A DNA stretch of 64,000 nt from Paragonimus westermani (GCA_008508345.1 QNGE01000137.1:200098-264097); one strand, 5' to 3'; shown: positions 9,667 to 22,530, counted from the stretch's first letter. Numbers and translations are program-made. The notes: a model not told the origin generated them from the sequence alone.

Positions 9667-11953
9667 CTGAACAAACGAAAAAACGTGCTGATTCGAAACC
9701 AGACCACAGGTAAATAAGTATCCTAATTGTCGCATGCTGACTTACAAAATCGCGAAAACCATATTAGCTGCAGTTTTGGTGGTACTCAGTAATCTTCATT
9801 TGCTGCAAAAACAGCAGCTTTTATAGGGGATTGCTATTGGTCTATGGGTACCCTTACGTTTCATTGGCCTATTCGTTGCTACGTTCCACGACCTTACCTC
9901 AAGCAAGTCGATTGTTTAAATCTGATACGCATTCAGATAACTTGTTTTAATCTCTAGCTCTTATAGCCAAATTCGATGCAGAACCTGGTCTCCGCTCGTG
10001 ATTGGTTGACAACGATCGACCGCAATTCCGCTCACTCCAGATTGTGTGTGAGTTCTGATTCGTTGAACTCTTTCCAGTGAGGAAAGTGCTCCAGTCCAAT
10101 CTCATTATAATACGCACCACACAGTTAAGATAAACTGGCTTTAGCAAGTGGGGTGACACAGTTAGGTAAACAAAATCCAACCGGAACCCATCTTCCAGGT
10201 TGCAGACTTGTCTAGTAATAGTACCTACCAAACTGTAGAATGTGACTAAATAGGGTACACATTTGTACAAAGTTAGAATGTGTGGTCTGCTGTGGGGGAA
10301 GCAAACGAAAACCGACTCGAATATAGGGTTTGTTACCTGTAACGTTCAGTAGATGGCATTTGTCATGCCACTACAGTTTGGGTACTGTTCAGATTATCAG
10401 TTTCCAGATGTTTTTGAACGATACTGTTATCCATGATTTGACTATATCAAATTTGATAGAAAATTTGGCTAACCAAATTAATGGTTGATAAAGGGAGGAC
10501 CATAACGTCATTTATCCAGAAAATGGACGTGTTGGTTTCTAATAACCTACATGCCCGCGTGATTACACTTGACTGCAGTTGCAGTTATAACGTGCACAAT
10601 CAGTCAACCCGCGCCCACAATTTTTGCACGGAGAATACGTACCTGCTTTCTGTTCATGGGTAACCTATTTGGCAAAAGGCGTTCCTGTCCGCCGCGCCAG
10701 TAATTTTAACAAATACAACTTGACTTGATGTGCTGTCAGTTAGGTTGAGTTGCGTTTAAAGTGTAAACTGTGAACTTTGAATGGACGCAGTAGAGAGGCA
10801 TGAGTAGAATAACAAGCACTCTACCGCTCGAGTTAGGAAGCTACATTTGGATCTCAGAAACCCCAAAATTAGATCCGGTTATCACACATCCCACTGTATT
10901 GTACGGTCCATCAACTGGTCATGGGAAGTTGCTTAAACAGAATTTCCCAAGCAGCACACACTACAATCTGCCTATGCTGTCACTGAATGTTGCACCTGTG
11001 TTCAGGTGGTAGATTTGGCAACTTCAACTGTGAGCCATATGTTGAGAGTTACACCTGTAATGAGATGGTACAATCGCTCAAAAGCTTTTAGAAAACGGCG
11101 AGGTAACGTTACCAGAGGATTATATTGCTACCGAGATTTGGCTACTTTACTGCACAAAAGGACTCACTCGAAATATGGATGCAGTGGAAGAATGAGTGTA
11201 AGTGGCTGTGATGAGTATCAGAAAATTCAATAACGGAAAGACTGTAAAAAACCGATGTGCGGTTTTACTTTCAGAGAAGACGGTACAGATTTTGAGGTTT
11301 ATTTTTATGAAGGTGTCTGGCCTATGTACTACATTACTGTGTTAAACACTGTTTCTTGAACAGAGTGATGAAAACAGCCAAGGAGAAACAAGTGATATGA
11401 TCCCTGTTTTTGTTGACAGAAACACTTCAAATGTTTACACATTTGTGCGTGCACATCGTGGATTGTCAGCCAACTATGTTACACATCTGGTGTGACATGT
11501 GAACGAACCACATACATGTAGACAAATCCCCGATGTACATTGGACGGGAGATCTTATAAAACTTAATAGATGTAGTCTCACTAGCTGTACAGTCACTTCG
11601 AACAATCAGTTTGTGATAAATTGCAATAAATAGCTGGATAAACTAGCCAGAAACTGGATCTGTGATCGGCTTCGGAGTATGGGCTAAGAAAGAAGAGAAG
11701 AACTTGAACGATTTTGATTGAGTATGGTACCGTCGGTTGTATGTATGTTAGTGTGTAAGCAATTCAATCTTATACTGTGTAGGGTAGACTGATAGTATGT
11801 TCCACAATTACTAACCCAATCATACGGCTTGATCTGAGACCCGAGAACAGGAATATATGAGCATCAACGTTTAATTGAGGCGAATCAAAATCTAGTCCAA
11901 GCGGACTATGGATATACAGAGCAAGCAATTACCAAACTAACCAGTCATATCAA
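9667..11953. other. Part of glypican last intron, nothing recognised
   Basis: No exon with matching phase and no recognisable mobile element. Short frames on both strands are treated as chance. Confidence 0.35.
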
Positions 11954-12233
11954 AGAGTGAATCGGATACGATAGCCATATAACATATTCGGGGAGTTAGA
12001 ACCAATCCGATTCTGTTGGCATCAACAAACAGAAGAAGAATTACAGTTCAGATGGAGATCAAAACATGCAGGCATCCAATCGCACAGCTACAATCTGACT
12101 GACTATTTGGAACAGCACAGAACCGTTCACCCGACGCATAGTCTGTCTATAGTAATGTGGACTGACATATTCCAGGTTCACTTGAAGTAGTTGACTTCCG
12201 GTGTCCCTTACAGGTTTGCACCAGTTTGAAAAT
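11954..12233. repeat. 280-bp direct repeat, copy 1
   Basis: Matches 19594-19873 over 280 bases with no gap and one mismatch seen (A at 11968, G at 19608). The offset is a constant 7640. No coding content or terminal structure is evident inside. Both copies lie in the last glypican intron. Confidence 0.9.
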
Positions 12234-12332
12234 AATGTTGCCTCTGATCTTTAATTGAACGGTTTTACGCGATTCATCGTCGCTGCTTTGCTAGACTATG
12301 TGCTTCGTAAGAGACTGTTGGATTATTTTTAA

Positions 12333-12352
12333 GTTGAATATCACTCATTTTT
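12333..12352 (-). repeat. Possible SINE 3'-end remnant
   Basis: AAGTTGAATATCACTCATTT on the plus strand resembles the SINE terminus seen at 4.3 and 28.6 kb. It is too short to be certain. Confidence 0.25.
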
Positions 12353-13595
12353 ATTCCAATTTTGGCCAGCTTATGTCAGCATGATAGGTAGATTCAGTAG
12401 ATAATATCACACCATACACCGGACCAGGCATATGACGAGGTTGTAGCATTAAAATTGGTTGGAAGCCACATAAACTCCTTAGCGGAAGCCGTGATTTAGA
12501 ATACCAAAGAAGTTGACTAGTATAGAAATCTCCGTGTTCCATAGGTGAACTTGACATAAACACAGATGGCCAAAAACACTTGGAAGAAATCAGATCATCA
12601 TGAGGTTGACAATTACAGAGCGTACGGTGGTGGAATTGGTAGGTGCGTAATAGTCATCAATTGTCGAAGCACGCGGTCGGCTTTTTGGTTGTTGCCATTC
12701 CCTTGACTTGCATTACGTTGACTATCGGAGAGATGGATACAGAAACAAGAAAGCGAGGATTTGGTTGCATACTCCACTTACACTTCCTCAAGCTTTTCTC
12801 GAGGCAGCACTGAAGCTATTTCACGTAAGCTTTAAATCAGCCACGTTAACATGTACATTTGAGTGACCCTAAACGAAAGCATTGTCCCCGCATAATTTGT
12901 CGACTCTGGACATTGCAAATGACATTCTTTTGATACAGGGAGCATTGTCCCATCATTTCACGTTACACTCGAAAACAAAAAGTTTGTTCGCAGTGGTCGC
13001 GACGCTTCATAATCAACTCACGTTTGCTGGCACAGATGTCTTGAATGTGTCTGAATCACGTGACAAGACGTACAATATCGGCAACCGCATTCATAAGTTC
13101 CTGTTGTGGCTTACACTTGTTTTCTTCATTTGGCCTGCACGCATGGCGAGCATAAAACGTTTGTTCAATCGACAGTTATGCTACTTATCCGAATTAGATT
13201 GATTCCATTTATCTAACAGGATATAACAATCATACGACCTCCAACCTAGAGACTATCCAGGTCCTAACGAAGGTGTCCGCTTTCCTGAGCGTGTGTGCAA
13301 TGACTGTGGTCGTACGCTGCTTTCAAAATAAGTCGTTTCGTCTGGAAGTTTGAAACAGTTAAGGACAACCATTTTGATTCATTGATGTAGGTTATCAAGG
13401 TACGCGTTGGAAGCTTAGTGGTGATGAGGCTGGAAGAGGTCTTAACCGGTCGTAGTAAAATCTCACGTTATTAACTGATGAGTCGTAAGTTGCAATACCT
13501 GACACTAATGATTAATGAGCCTAGTGTTGTTAGCCCAAACAGTTAGACGTACCACGACAACTGAATATTTCGTTAATCATCACATAAATTTGGGT

Positions 13596-14009
13596 TTATC
13601 CGCACGAATGTGGGTTGCTTATTGTCATGTCGCTGCTCATGTTACAATATCTGTGATAATGTGAGTGGTCGCCAATGGTTTTCGTTCGACTAACACTGAG
13701 AGGCACATGACCGGTGTCTGTACAAACATGTGTACTAGTGGTGCGCCTACCTAGAGATTTGTCGGAGGATGATATTGATTGTGACTGAGTTGGTGGTCTT
13801 CGGTTAGTGTCATCCAGCCCAGATGCTGAATTGAAATGCTGCTTAGATGATGCTACCGGGCTGGAGATCGGAGCCGTAAGTCCTGGAAGTGCTGCCGGAT
13901 TAGGCCAGTCAATCAACGGCCAACTGGGCTGTAGACCGGAACTCATCTCACTTGGGTCGGAGACAGCAACGGTCAGTCCGTCTGATCTCGCAGAAGACTT
14001 GTTAGACTG
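13596..14009 (-). CDS. Candidate Ser-rich exon inside the glypican last intron
   Basis: The acceptor CTTACATCAG opens a phase-0 frame of 137 codons ending in TGA at 13596-13598. It is rich in Ser, Pro and Asp (for example SNKSSARSDGLTVAVSDPSE and PSWPLIDWPNPAALPGLTAP). An internal donor, CTAG|GTAGGC near 13754, could end it earlier. The acceptor phase fits the phase-0 donor of the glypican exon at 20938, so it may be an alternative last exon giving a form without the GPI tail. It could instead belong to a nested gene. No AATAAA was seen just after the stop, only GATAAA. No domain is recognised, and the opposite strand is also open over part of it. Confidence 0.4.
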   Translation of the reverse strand, partial: QSNKSSARSDGLTVAVSDPSEMSSGLQPSWPLIDWPNPAALPGLTAPISSPVASSKQHFNSASGLDDTNRRPPTQSQSISSSDKSLGRRTTSTHVCTDTGHVPLSVSRTKTIGDHSHYHRYCNMSSDMTISNPHSCG

Positions 14010-14561
14010 CTGATGTAAGATGGAAGAGTTCTATTTGGGAACAGGATTAAAGAAAATTCGTTAACAGAACAGCAACGCCGAAACAAAGCTGCGGGATTAG
14101 TCACTTTTTGATACTGAAGTCATTAAATATGCCACCAGTGATTCAAGTTAGTTCGACTGTTGACAATCTGGGCTGATATGATATTTAGAGCCGTTGAACA
14201 ACCGCACACCTTGATGCGCATACACGACAAACCACATTTCCTCGTATGTAGTACTGTAATTAGTGGAAACAGAGAAGCAGCTCAATACTCCTCTGTCTGT
14301 TAATTTTTGTAAAGATAACGAACGTGCTTTGTAAATGTTACAATTTTATTTTCCAATGCTTAGTAGTGAACTTACAGACCAACGTGAATCGATATTTTTA
14401 ATCTGAGAAGGTAAATACTGGTCGTGAAATCTAATGTACCATTTGCGAAATTCAGCAAGGAAAATATTAACACATTTAATTGGGTGTTTTTGCAAAAACA
14501 GTAATTCCATTGTAAAACTAAAATTGCTATTCATATGTTACAAATCTAATTGACTGATTAG

Positions 14562-14603
14562 GAATGGCAATAATGTTATGCCATTCTAAGGGCAAAACCC
14601 TTA
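14562..14603. repeat. Two abutting hairpins
   Basis: Stem GAATGGCA / TGCCATTC (14562-14569 with 14579-14586) is followed at once by stem TAAGGG / CCCTTA (14587-14592 with 14598-14603). Both are perfect and no base separates them. Confidence 0.6.
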
Positions 14604-17600
14604 AAAGCTATTCATCTCTTATATCCTGACTGGAGTTGGTCTGAGACTGGCACACTATGTGAAATGGAATGAAAGTCTACGACATAATTGTCCGAACTTC
14701 AACATGTCCGTCGAAACATTGTTTAAAGGAGTTGGAAATCGAAAACTCCGTACCACATGTATTGAAACGACGCGGGAAATTTCTTTGAACAAATCTTTCT
14801 TTTTGATATATTCAAATTTTATCAACACTCGGACTTCACCAGTCTGTACAGCGTAAGTTAGGAATTGTTGATAAACAAGTGACAACACGACTACTTACAG
14901 TTAAAACTTATTTGTGGTGGCTTTTAACATTCCGATATTCCAGTTTGCTTGTGAACTAATAGTCAGTTATTGATGAACACTAGCCCTCGCGAAAGCATTT
15001 CGCGCCATCAGGAAGGCAAGAACAGATAATATACGTTACCAGCTTCAAGTAATTCAGTTCAGAAACAGAATAGAGCATAGACAGGTTTTCGTAAAAATGC
15101 CTCCCAACCGGTTGGATATAACTTGAGCACAGGCCGTTTTTCTGATACCAAAAGGCACCTTAACCATGCTGCATGAGAACAGAACACGACGAACTGTATT
15201 AGACAGCATTTGCAATTTTTAAAATTGTTTATCTCTTAGATTCAAACAAACAAACAAACAGCGCCATATCAGCCGAGCTAGGAAATCACAATTGAATCGA
15301 TTCATCTCTAACCTAAGAAGTATGTCAAACTACCAATACATTTTCATCCCCCTGAAGCTTAATAGCTATATATATATATATGAGACAATTGTGAGGGCTA
15401 CGTCATTTTACAACTTGGAAACTCAAGTAGAAAAACCAAAACCGTCTGTTAGTTGTTGGCCATGTTTTCCCCCTTGCTGCATCCAGTTGGTAATAGATGC
15501 GGGGTGGATAAATGACCTGGTTTATAAAAATGAAGCAGTTCATCATGGGGTCAGTCACTCTAGCTGGGAATGCTTGCCATGGCTTAAGTTCTCGTGACTG
15601 ACGGGGTAAGTGGCTGCAGACTTGCGGTGAAGTGGCACTAATTGGGTTCAGTTTCATGAATATCGTCGTGGTATGACCGAATCGTCTGTGAAATAAGTTC
15701 TGTTAATGACGCTGGAAAATGAGAGCTGTAAGAAAGCCGTCTTGTTGACAACTTCTGACTTGCACTCATGTCTCTCATTTATTTACAAGGTGCTGAATAG
15801 TTGAATAGAGACTAAATCACTTTTGGAAGTTGATCCTTCTCTCTTCATCTTAGTTAACTCGACCTTGTTGTTTTCTCTACGGTCTTATGCGAGTTCGACA
15901 TCAGCTGCAGCCACCGATGTGATGCTGTCGTTGATTATAGTGGCAAATACAATTTCAATGTTGACCAGTGACTTTGGTGGATTCTTACATGAACTGCCTA
16001 AGTAATCCTGTCTGGGTACTCAATCAATTGGACCGCCAGTTCGAACCCAACAAAGTCAAAGGTCATCACAATGCGGTCTCTACGAATAAATGAATATACT
16101 AAGCAATATTATTGTGCAATGTTGAGGATTTAATCGGCGTTAGTAGTGACAGGTCTTGAGTGGTATATCTGTGTATGTGTAAGTGTGACATTGGGATGTC
16201 TAACAAGAAAGAATGGTTACCTTAGTTGTGGAAAATAAGATGAAGTAGTCTGTGGCAAACGGAAACCGTAACCATTTTACACGAATTCTGGTAAGGAGTG
16301 TACATGTAAGCCTAACACTGACGACCATACACAAGAGTGGGCATGATTAGTTGTCTACGACACATTACAAAATACAGTCCCCTTATTGGAAGTTGGCAAA
16401 TAGCGTTTGTTTGTGCAACATAGTTCTCTCTTGGCAAGCTGTCAGTTTGAACGACAAATTGTGCCCTAAGGAGCTGATAGTTTTTCAACATTGGTTAACG
16501 GCACTATCTTCTTCAATCTGATTGGAAGTTTGAGTCAGGTGAGCAGCGATCAAACCATACGGGTTAAAATGCTGAGCCTATCGCAATCCGACCGAGTGAC
16601 ACGACAGTGTGTACAGTAGTATGAAACCCGTGATCCACAACCGATGGAACAACCTGGTGCAACGGACCAATCAAGTCATTTCCAGCTGGTTGCTTAATCT
16701 CCTTGTTCCACTTTGATGGGTCTTGTTGATATCTGCAGCCACCTCTGTTGACCCCGACGGTTACGGTGTCAGCCAAAGGGTGAACTATACAAAATATCCG
16801 TCTCCCTAATTTCAACACGCATTATGCAATTCTAGTTGGAGTCCACTTGATCCTCAACAAAACAGATCCGTTTGTCGTAGAATTGCAAACCAGCCCATGA
16901 AGGGCAAAAGCAGTAGAATGAAAATTTTACATATTTGATCAGATCTTCCATTTTCAGGTGATTCTCCTAGTCAGACCAGTTTGAAAATAGGCATTAGACT
17001 GGAGTATGGTTCAAGTTTAAATTTCAAGTGTGGCTAGTAAATTGGTTTACTGATTGATTTTGACAGGACTTAAACCTACCACTAGGGCTTTTATTCGAAA
17101 GACGCCTCTTGGAAATTCTCTTTGTACGTGCGATCTGATGTCAGAATAAAAGTGGTGCTAGCTTTATCAAGGTAAATCAACGCACGAAGTTACTCGTGAG
17201 CACGTAGTTTGGTTTTGAAGTAATCGGGGAATTACACAACAAAGAACACTGGGGGTGGTGGTGCAAGAATTGGTATTTTCAATAGGTGAACGTGGCACTG
17301 AGAAATGTGGCACAAATGAATTTCAGCTTTCGATTTGGTGTTGAAATATACACGTGTGTGAATTTTCTGAATGAACAATCGAAGTGCCACTTGTGTTCTT
17401 GGCTCACAACACGAGTACTCATAAATTAGTGTCAATGTTGTCAGCTGAATGAAACTGGTGTGACCGCGGTAAAATGTCTACGGAGCGTGTGTTCTGAGTC
17501 AAACGGGAACGAGCGATGACATCAGAAGGTGTAAAAAATAAGACGGAAGATATACAGTTTTCGCTGAAGTTAGTTTCTCATGCATGCGCTATAATCTTGC

Positions 17601-19593
17601 GGCCACTGTTCTCAAGGAAGTCGCTGACGGACTTGCAATACCAGATCCCATGTTATCGGCTGCTGAACCACAGTTACGGAAAAGCTATAAATAGATTCTG
17701 CTGCCATGTCGTTCGTATGGTTTTTCAGCTAAATGACTTCAACCACGATGTCCCCATTTTCCACGGTGTGCGAAATAGTCAGTTTGAATAAGAAATCTAC
17801 TTGTCTTGTAGCGAGTTTGGAGTGACAGTAGTTGGAGGTGGCTTGTATCATATGGTGAAATGCCTTACTTTGTTGCGAATACCGCCAGCAGCAGTTTGTG
17901 ACTGATCAGCAGGATGTGGTATCACTCAAAAGGCATTTGGTAACATTTTTCGCCTTGAGCATACATGCTGACGCCTTATTCTCGATCTTACTGCAATTAC
18001 TCTCTGCTATCCTCAGCGTCCTGGATTTGTGAGCTGTTGTCGTCTCAGAACCATCCTGAAATCAGTGAGATGACTGCATTAACACCGTTATCTGAGGCTC
18101 CTGAGATCATCGGGATGTTCAGAGGAGGATAGAAATGAATCAGAATTAGATCCGAAGCGAACATATATTAAACATGGCCTAAGGATTTTAATATATAGCA
18201 AACCGGTTCCACACTACTTCCTCTCCCAAGACATTGTTTTACGACCTCTATCTATGGTGCATCTCTGGTACTGTAGCAACCCACCAGTCTCAGGACTGAC
18301 CTTGAATGGGGTGGAACATTTGCTTGGCTGAGTCTACATTGACTGGATCACGACGGCGACCACCATGGTCAATGAAGAACCTGAGGCACTTGATTGACCT
18401 CACGATTTTTGACGCTTTTTGCTGGAACATAAAACCAAACTTTCTGACATTGTTGAGGATGTGGTCAGGATTTTCTCACAAGTACAACGCTAACAGTACA
18501 ACGCTGTCAATGAGATGCGCTGCTGTTCATGATATCTTCAAAGACTGCGAGGGCCGATCTTTTTTAGGTGTTGTTGGTCGCTGGCTCCCTGAGATTTTCA
18601 TCGGCCGAAGCTTGTAGGTATTCTCACACGAGATCTGTTATTGGCAAACTTATCGAGCACGTCCTCGAGGACTGGACAGGGATATTTGTGGTCCTCTAGC
18701 GTGACACTCAATCAAAACGCACTCATTCATTCATTCCAAATTTGTGTATGATCGAATGAAGCTTATTAATGTGGTAGTCAAAGTTGTCCAGGCTGAGTAA
18801 GCAATTTGATTTATAACATTGGACTTTTAAAGTTTATTCAATTCTACGTCCACAGCTGAAACAGCGGAATAGGAAATGGGTCGTTTGAACCGAAAAACGA
18901 GTTCAGCATCCAAATCTAAAGTTAAAACTGTTTTTGCCCCACTGTGCTGACCAAACTTTGTCGTAAAACTTCTGTATCAGGTTTTAACGATCACGTACTG
19001 GCTTCTAGTCTATTGGTGGGGCTGCAATCTCCAAAATGTTGCACAACTGTTTAAATGGTGTATATGGTGAAATCGTCGCTCAATCTAGTCAAAATCCAGA
19101 AGATTCCGTTTCATTTTGTGAATGAGGTAGACTGTACCACTTGCAGGAACATCAACATACGCACAATCACGAATTAACTCTCAGGTTGATGCCATTTCCC
19201 TCCAGATGCTTTTTAGACTGGATTTTCTTTTTTATTGTGTAGGGGGCAATCAGTGCTGCTTGTTGGAATTTCCAAACACTATAGAAAAATGGTTTTTCAA
19301 AGTGACCATCGATTTTACTTGAATTGAACAGAACTGTACTCATTGATGCCGTATAATTAGCTCCGTTTCTTATACTGTACTTGCCATTGTTTGCGTGGGC
19401 TGCCTGTCGAACACCGAAGGCATTCAACTATTAGTCTGTACCTGCCACCGTTATGCATTCATTTTTAAGGTTTGACTCTTAACTTTCGATGAGCGATGCG
19501 TAAACACCAACGAATGGTGAGAATTAATCCAAAACTAGACCAGAAGAGTTCTGAATATGTGTGGTAGGCAAATGCTAAGAAGAGTCAGGACAG
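14604..19593. other. Intronic and repeat-derived sequence
   Basis: A TA dinucleotide run lies near 15365-15381. Bases 15500-15800 resemble 33340-33620 in part (shared pieces such as TTAATGACGC and a closing CAAGGTG). Frames at 14655-14888 (both strands), 16564-16818 (-), 17516-17791 (+) and 18306-18617 (+) have some splice-like signals but no family support, and were not called. Confidence 0.35.
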
Positions 19594-19873
19594 AGAGTGA
19601 ATCGGATGCGATAGCCATATAACATATTCGGGGAGTTAGAACCAATCCGATTCTGTTGGCATCAACAAACAGAAGAAGAATTACAGTTCAGATGGAGATC
19701 AAAACATGCAGGCATCCAATCGCACAGCTACAATCTGACTGACTATTTGGAACAGCACAGAACCGTTCACCCGACGCATAGTCTGTCTATAGTAATGTGG
19801 ACTGACATATTCCAGGTTCACTTGAAGTAGTTGACTTCCGGTGTCCCTTACAGGTTTGCACCAGTTTGAAAAT
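19594..19873. repeat. 280-bp direct repeat, copy 2
   Basis: Second copy of the repeat at 11954-12233, same orientation and near identical. Homology ends sharply on both sides with no obvious target-site duplication. Confidence 0.9.
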
Positions 19874-20937
19874 GAGGTTACTCCTGGCCCCTGACGAAAA
19901 AATTTTGGTTGCCTTGCCTTAACCAGTAATTAGTATCTGTGCCTTCTAACAAAAATGTAGAATAATGAGATCAGTTTCTGTTAGATTCGGGGTTAAGCGT
20001 GACCATCACGTCAAATTTAAGACTTTGTGGAAAAGAAGATGGTTGTGTCCAGAGCGGTTAATTCAAGACACTGAGTTCCCTGGGTTATGAGGTCATCAAA
20101 ATGACTTATGGTGAGCCTTGAATGTAAATTAACCTCGTTAAGAAGAATAAGAACCTGGCAGTGTACACTGTTTTACTGGTTTGAACACGTAGGCTAACAA
20201 TACTCCGACTAATTTAGCGGACTAGCTCAGACGGTGTTACGTAATGCATGTTGCTGTTTACCAGTAACAAATCAATATGGCTGTAACGGTTTCACCTTGA
20301 TTTTTACAGAAAGGATGCACTGTTAAAAATAGTAGTAGATTGCGACCTGCACTCCACTGTCATTTCATGACTACCTATGGCCAACCCTGGGGTTTAGAGT
20401 TTCACCGGTCAAAGCATTTTCAGGTCATCGCCTCATTACGGGTCATTGAACCCCGCCAGTAGAAAGGTACTCTTTTACAAACAAAGCATCTCAGGAAACG
20501 TAAAAGCCGAAAGTGTGCAAACTCAATAGTGATTGCTACTAACATATCCGCGTGAAAGAACTAGTGCTAACAACATCAGATCTGTTCAACTCGTCAGTGG
20601 GGTCTCATAATTTCCCGGTTTGCTGCGGTAGGACAAACGAAGTACCGATATCAAATTAACTACGACCCCTAGTGAAACCAAAGTATACACTTAACAAATT
20701 ACGTAAACTGTTGAAGGTCATTTACTCTGTGAAAGGAGAAGTAACATGCATCCAGAAAGTTATTCAGTTCTGGAAGTGCAGAATCAGTGTTAACATACGG
20801 CATGAGTCGACCACTCATAGCCGATCAATCTCCATGAATTGCAGTTAGTTTCCAAAGTTGTGAGTAGACACTGTCAGTACTCATACGCACAGTAGATGCT
20901 GGTGGCATTTTGCAAAAAAGACGGAAGTAAAATTTAC

Positions 20938-21122
20938 CTTTTTCAAACTCCGCTGTCGATAAAGATCGTCCACTGACATGTGCACGGCAGAATCAGCCCG
21001 TTCGAAACGTGTGTGATCGGTGACCCGAGCCATAACACCAGGCACGTTCCAACCTAACATGGAACCGTAGGCCAACAGGCCGAGCGAGCTACTAACGTCT
21101 TCCTGACCAGGGTTAGAATGAG
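20938..21122 (-). CDS. Glypican-like gene, exon before the last
   Basis: The acceptor ATCACTCCTTCAG and donor AAAAAG|GTAAAT bound 185 bases that read HSNPGQEDVSSSLGLLAYGS, then a segment ending DDLYRQRSLKK. Incoming phase needs one base from upstream; outgoing phase 0 matches the last exon at 9666. No glypican signature motif is visible, but the strand, order and phase fit the region between the CWNG exon and the GPI stem. The upstream exon at 25264 does not supply the right phase, so a small exon is probably missing between 21.1 and 25.3 kb. It could alternatively belong to another minus-strand gene. Confidence 0.5.
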
Positions 21123-21801
21123 CTGAAGGAGTGATCAGAATAGTTAAAATGACTCCAGATTCCCAATGCAGTATCACCAATTAACAGTAGTAAAGAACAC
21201 ACTCGACTGAAATTAAACAAATGTTTAGAACTTCCTATTAGAATTTGAACCAAAACAAACTCTCTTTTAAAGATTTTTGACTTCTGGCCTTTTTCAAGAG
21301 GGTAACTTAGTAATCTTGGCATAATGACCTGAAGTGATCTGAGGATGAACGAAATGCGAGAGTGAACGGTTGTTCCGAGTTTAAATTTCGCTAAATCACG
21401 CTGTTTTATAACATCTTAACTATGACTGTTGTGTTTTATAGGGAGATTAAAAAGGAGGTCACATATCCCGAGCAAAGATTAATTTCCCTTGATGAATGAC
21501 ATTGTGTTACATGATTACCATTCCTGGACTAATCCCTCAAAATTACATTAAAACATTCCTGTTTTTAGCACTCGGTACTCATTCCGTCTTCACAATGACC
21601 AGTTTGTGTTTTTAAAATAACCATACTGTGTTATTGATCGTGTGGTCGTGTGACATACGTGACCATTCCTGGTTGACCCCATCAGCGCTGCACACACTGG
21701 TCCGCGTCAGCATAACAAAATTAATCGCAGCGCCCTAGCCGAAATCACTGGGAAAAGCACGTGACAACACGTCGGGTTTGCTTTGACTGATCCGATAATG
21801 T

Positions 21802-21850
21802 CAATGCGAAAGCTGCGATCAAATGTTAGTAATGGTCAACTTGAGAATAT
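21802..21850 (+). repeat. SINE 3'-end fragment
   Basis: AAGCTGCGATCAAATG then TAATGGTCAACTTGAGAA matches the SINE terminus at 28.6 kb with a few changes. No 5' part is present. Confidence 0.5.
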
Positions 21851-22112
21851 GAAAAATGCCTACTTCAAATTTCAGGTACAAATATGGGCTTAAAGAATAT
21901 CACGGAAGAATTTAGAAGGACGGAGTATGCTGTCGTCGATTTTCTGAGAAGTACCCCTTTAGAGACGTGGCGACAACAGGACAGAGTCGGTAAAATTATC
22001 TAGGTGGGATATGCTCAGTCCCTTTCGATACTTGGCATATTGTGCAACAACATGCTTTGGGGCAACAAGACTACGCGCTTAACCTATATAACTGAATGTA
22101 TCATGTAATCGA

Positions 22113-22131
22113 CTGATGAGAATAAACGAAA
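22113..22131 (+). ncRNA. Hammerhead-ribozyme-like core
   Basis: CTGATGA, a G...C-closed loop (G AATAAA C) and GAAA lie in the order of a hammerhead catalytic core, followed by a pairing-capable TGC...GCA segment. The surrounding bases (TATATAAC upstream, GCAGCT downstream) parallel the site at 41832 at the tail of a Penelope-like element. Stem III is imperfect and helix I is not convincing, so the site may be inactive. Hammerheads are known in Penelope-like elements and in schistosome repeats. Confidence 0.3.
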
Positions 22132-22199
22132 TGCTTGCAGCTCGCAATGTATGTCATCTTGTTGTCCTGATGGACCTTTACGTTAGACAAATTTCAATT

Positions 22200-22410
22200 T
22201 GCATGGCCGGCGTTCAAATCCCGGAAGTGGCTAGGATATGCATTACTGACGAGCTATAATAAGAGCGAAACTCGAGTCTGGTGCTTCTGTTCGAAAGAGG
22301 CTGGCTGGAGAGTCTAACTGAATGCGAACGCTGCGATCAAATGTGAGTGATTGTCAACTTGAAAATAAACCAAATCCCCAACTACTCATGAGTAATCTAA
22401 AATATTTCAA
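22200..22410 (+). repeat. tRNA-derived SINE-like repeat (5' truncated)
   Basis: Starts just before a B box (GCGTTCAAATCCCGG), then shares the body with 28.5 kb: GCATTACTGACGAGCT, GAGCGAAACTCGAGTCTG, CGAAAGAGGCTGGCTGG and CTGCGATCAAATGTGAGTGA. The tail CAACTTGAAAATAAACCAAA extends into CTACTCAT and TAAAATAT, which also occur on the minus strand near 3.0 kb. It abuts the Penelope-like fragment. Confidence 0.6.
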
Positions 22411-22422
22411 CCAATTTTGAAG

Positions 22423-22499
22423 TTGAACAGTGAAATCAGAAGACCGGTTTTGCAAGATGGTAATACCATTTCGTATGTTCTTGTCAGTTGCTAACACAT
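22423..22499 (+). repeat. 77-bp inverted repeat, left arm
   Basis: Reverse complement of 22882-22958 with one mismatch in 77. The two arms enclose the Penelope-like endonuclease fragment. Confidence 0.9.
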
Positions 22500-22530
22500 T
22501 GGCAGAACTGATCGATCCCTGCGCCTTAGA

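Noticed and set aside
14626..14888. Exon candidates on both strands (plus frame with donor GTAAGT; minus frame with acceptor CTGTACAG, faintly PB1-like)
   Set aside because: The two strands compete with similar signals, phases do not fit neighbouring exons, and no family match is clear.
16564..16818. Minus-strand frame with acceptor TTTTGTATAG, possible glypican exon
   Set aside because: Its incoming phase 1 does not fit the phase-0 donor of the exon at 20938, which joins the last exon directly.
17516..17791. ATG-started 91-codon plus-strand frame
   Set aside because: No splice partner, no domain and no supporting context.
18306..18617. 103-codon plus-strand frame
   Set aside because: No recognisable family or splice sites; reads like a decayed repeat.
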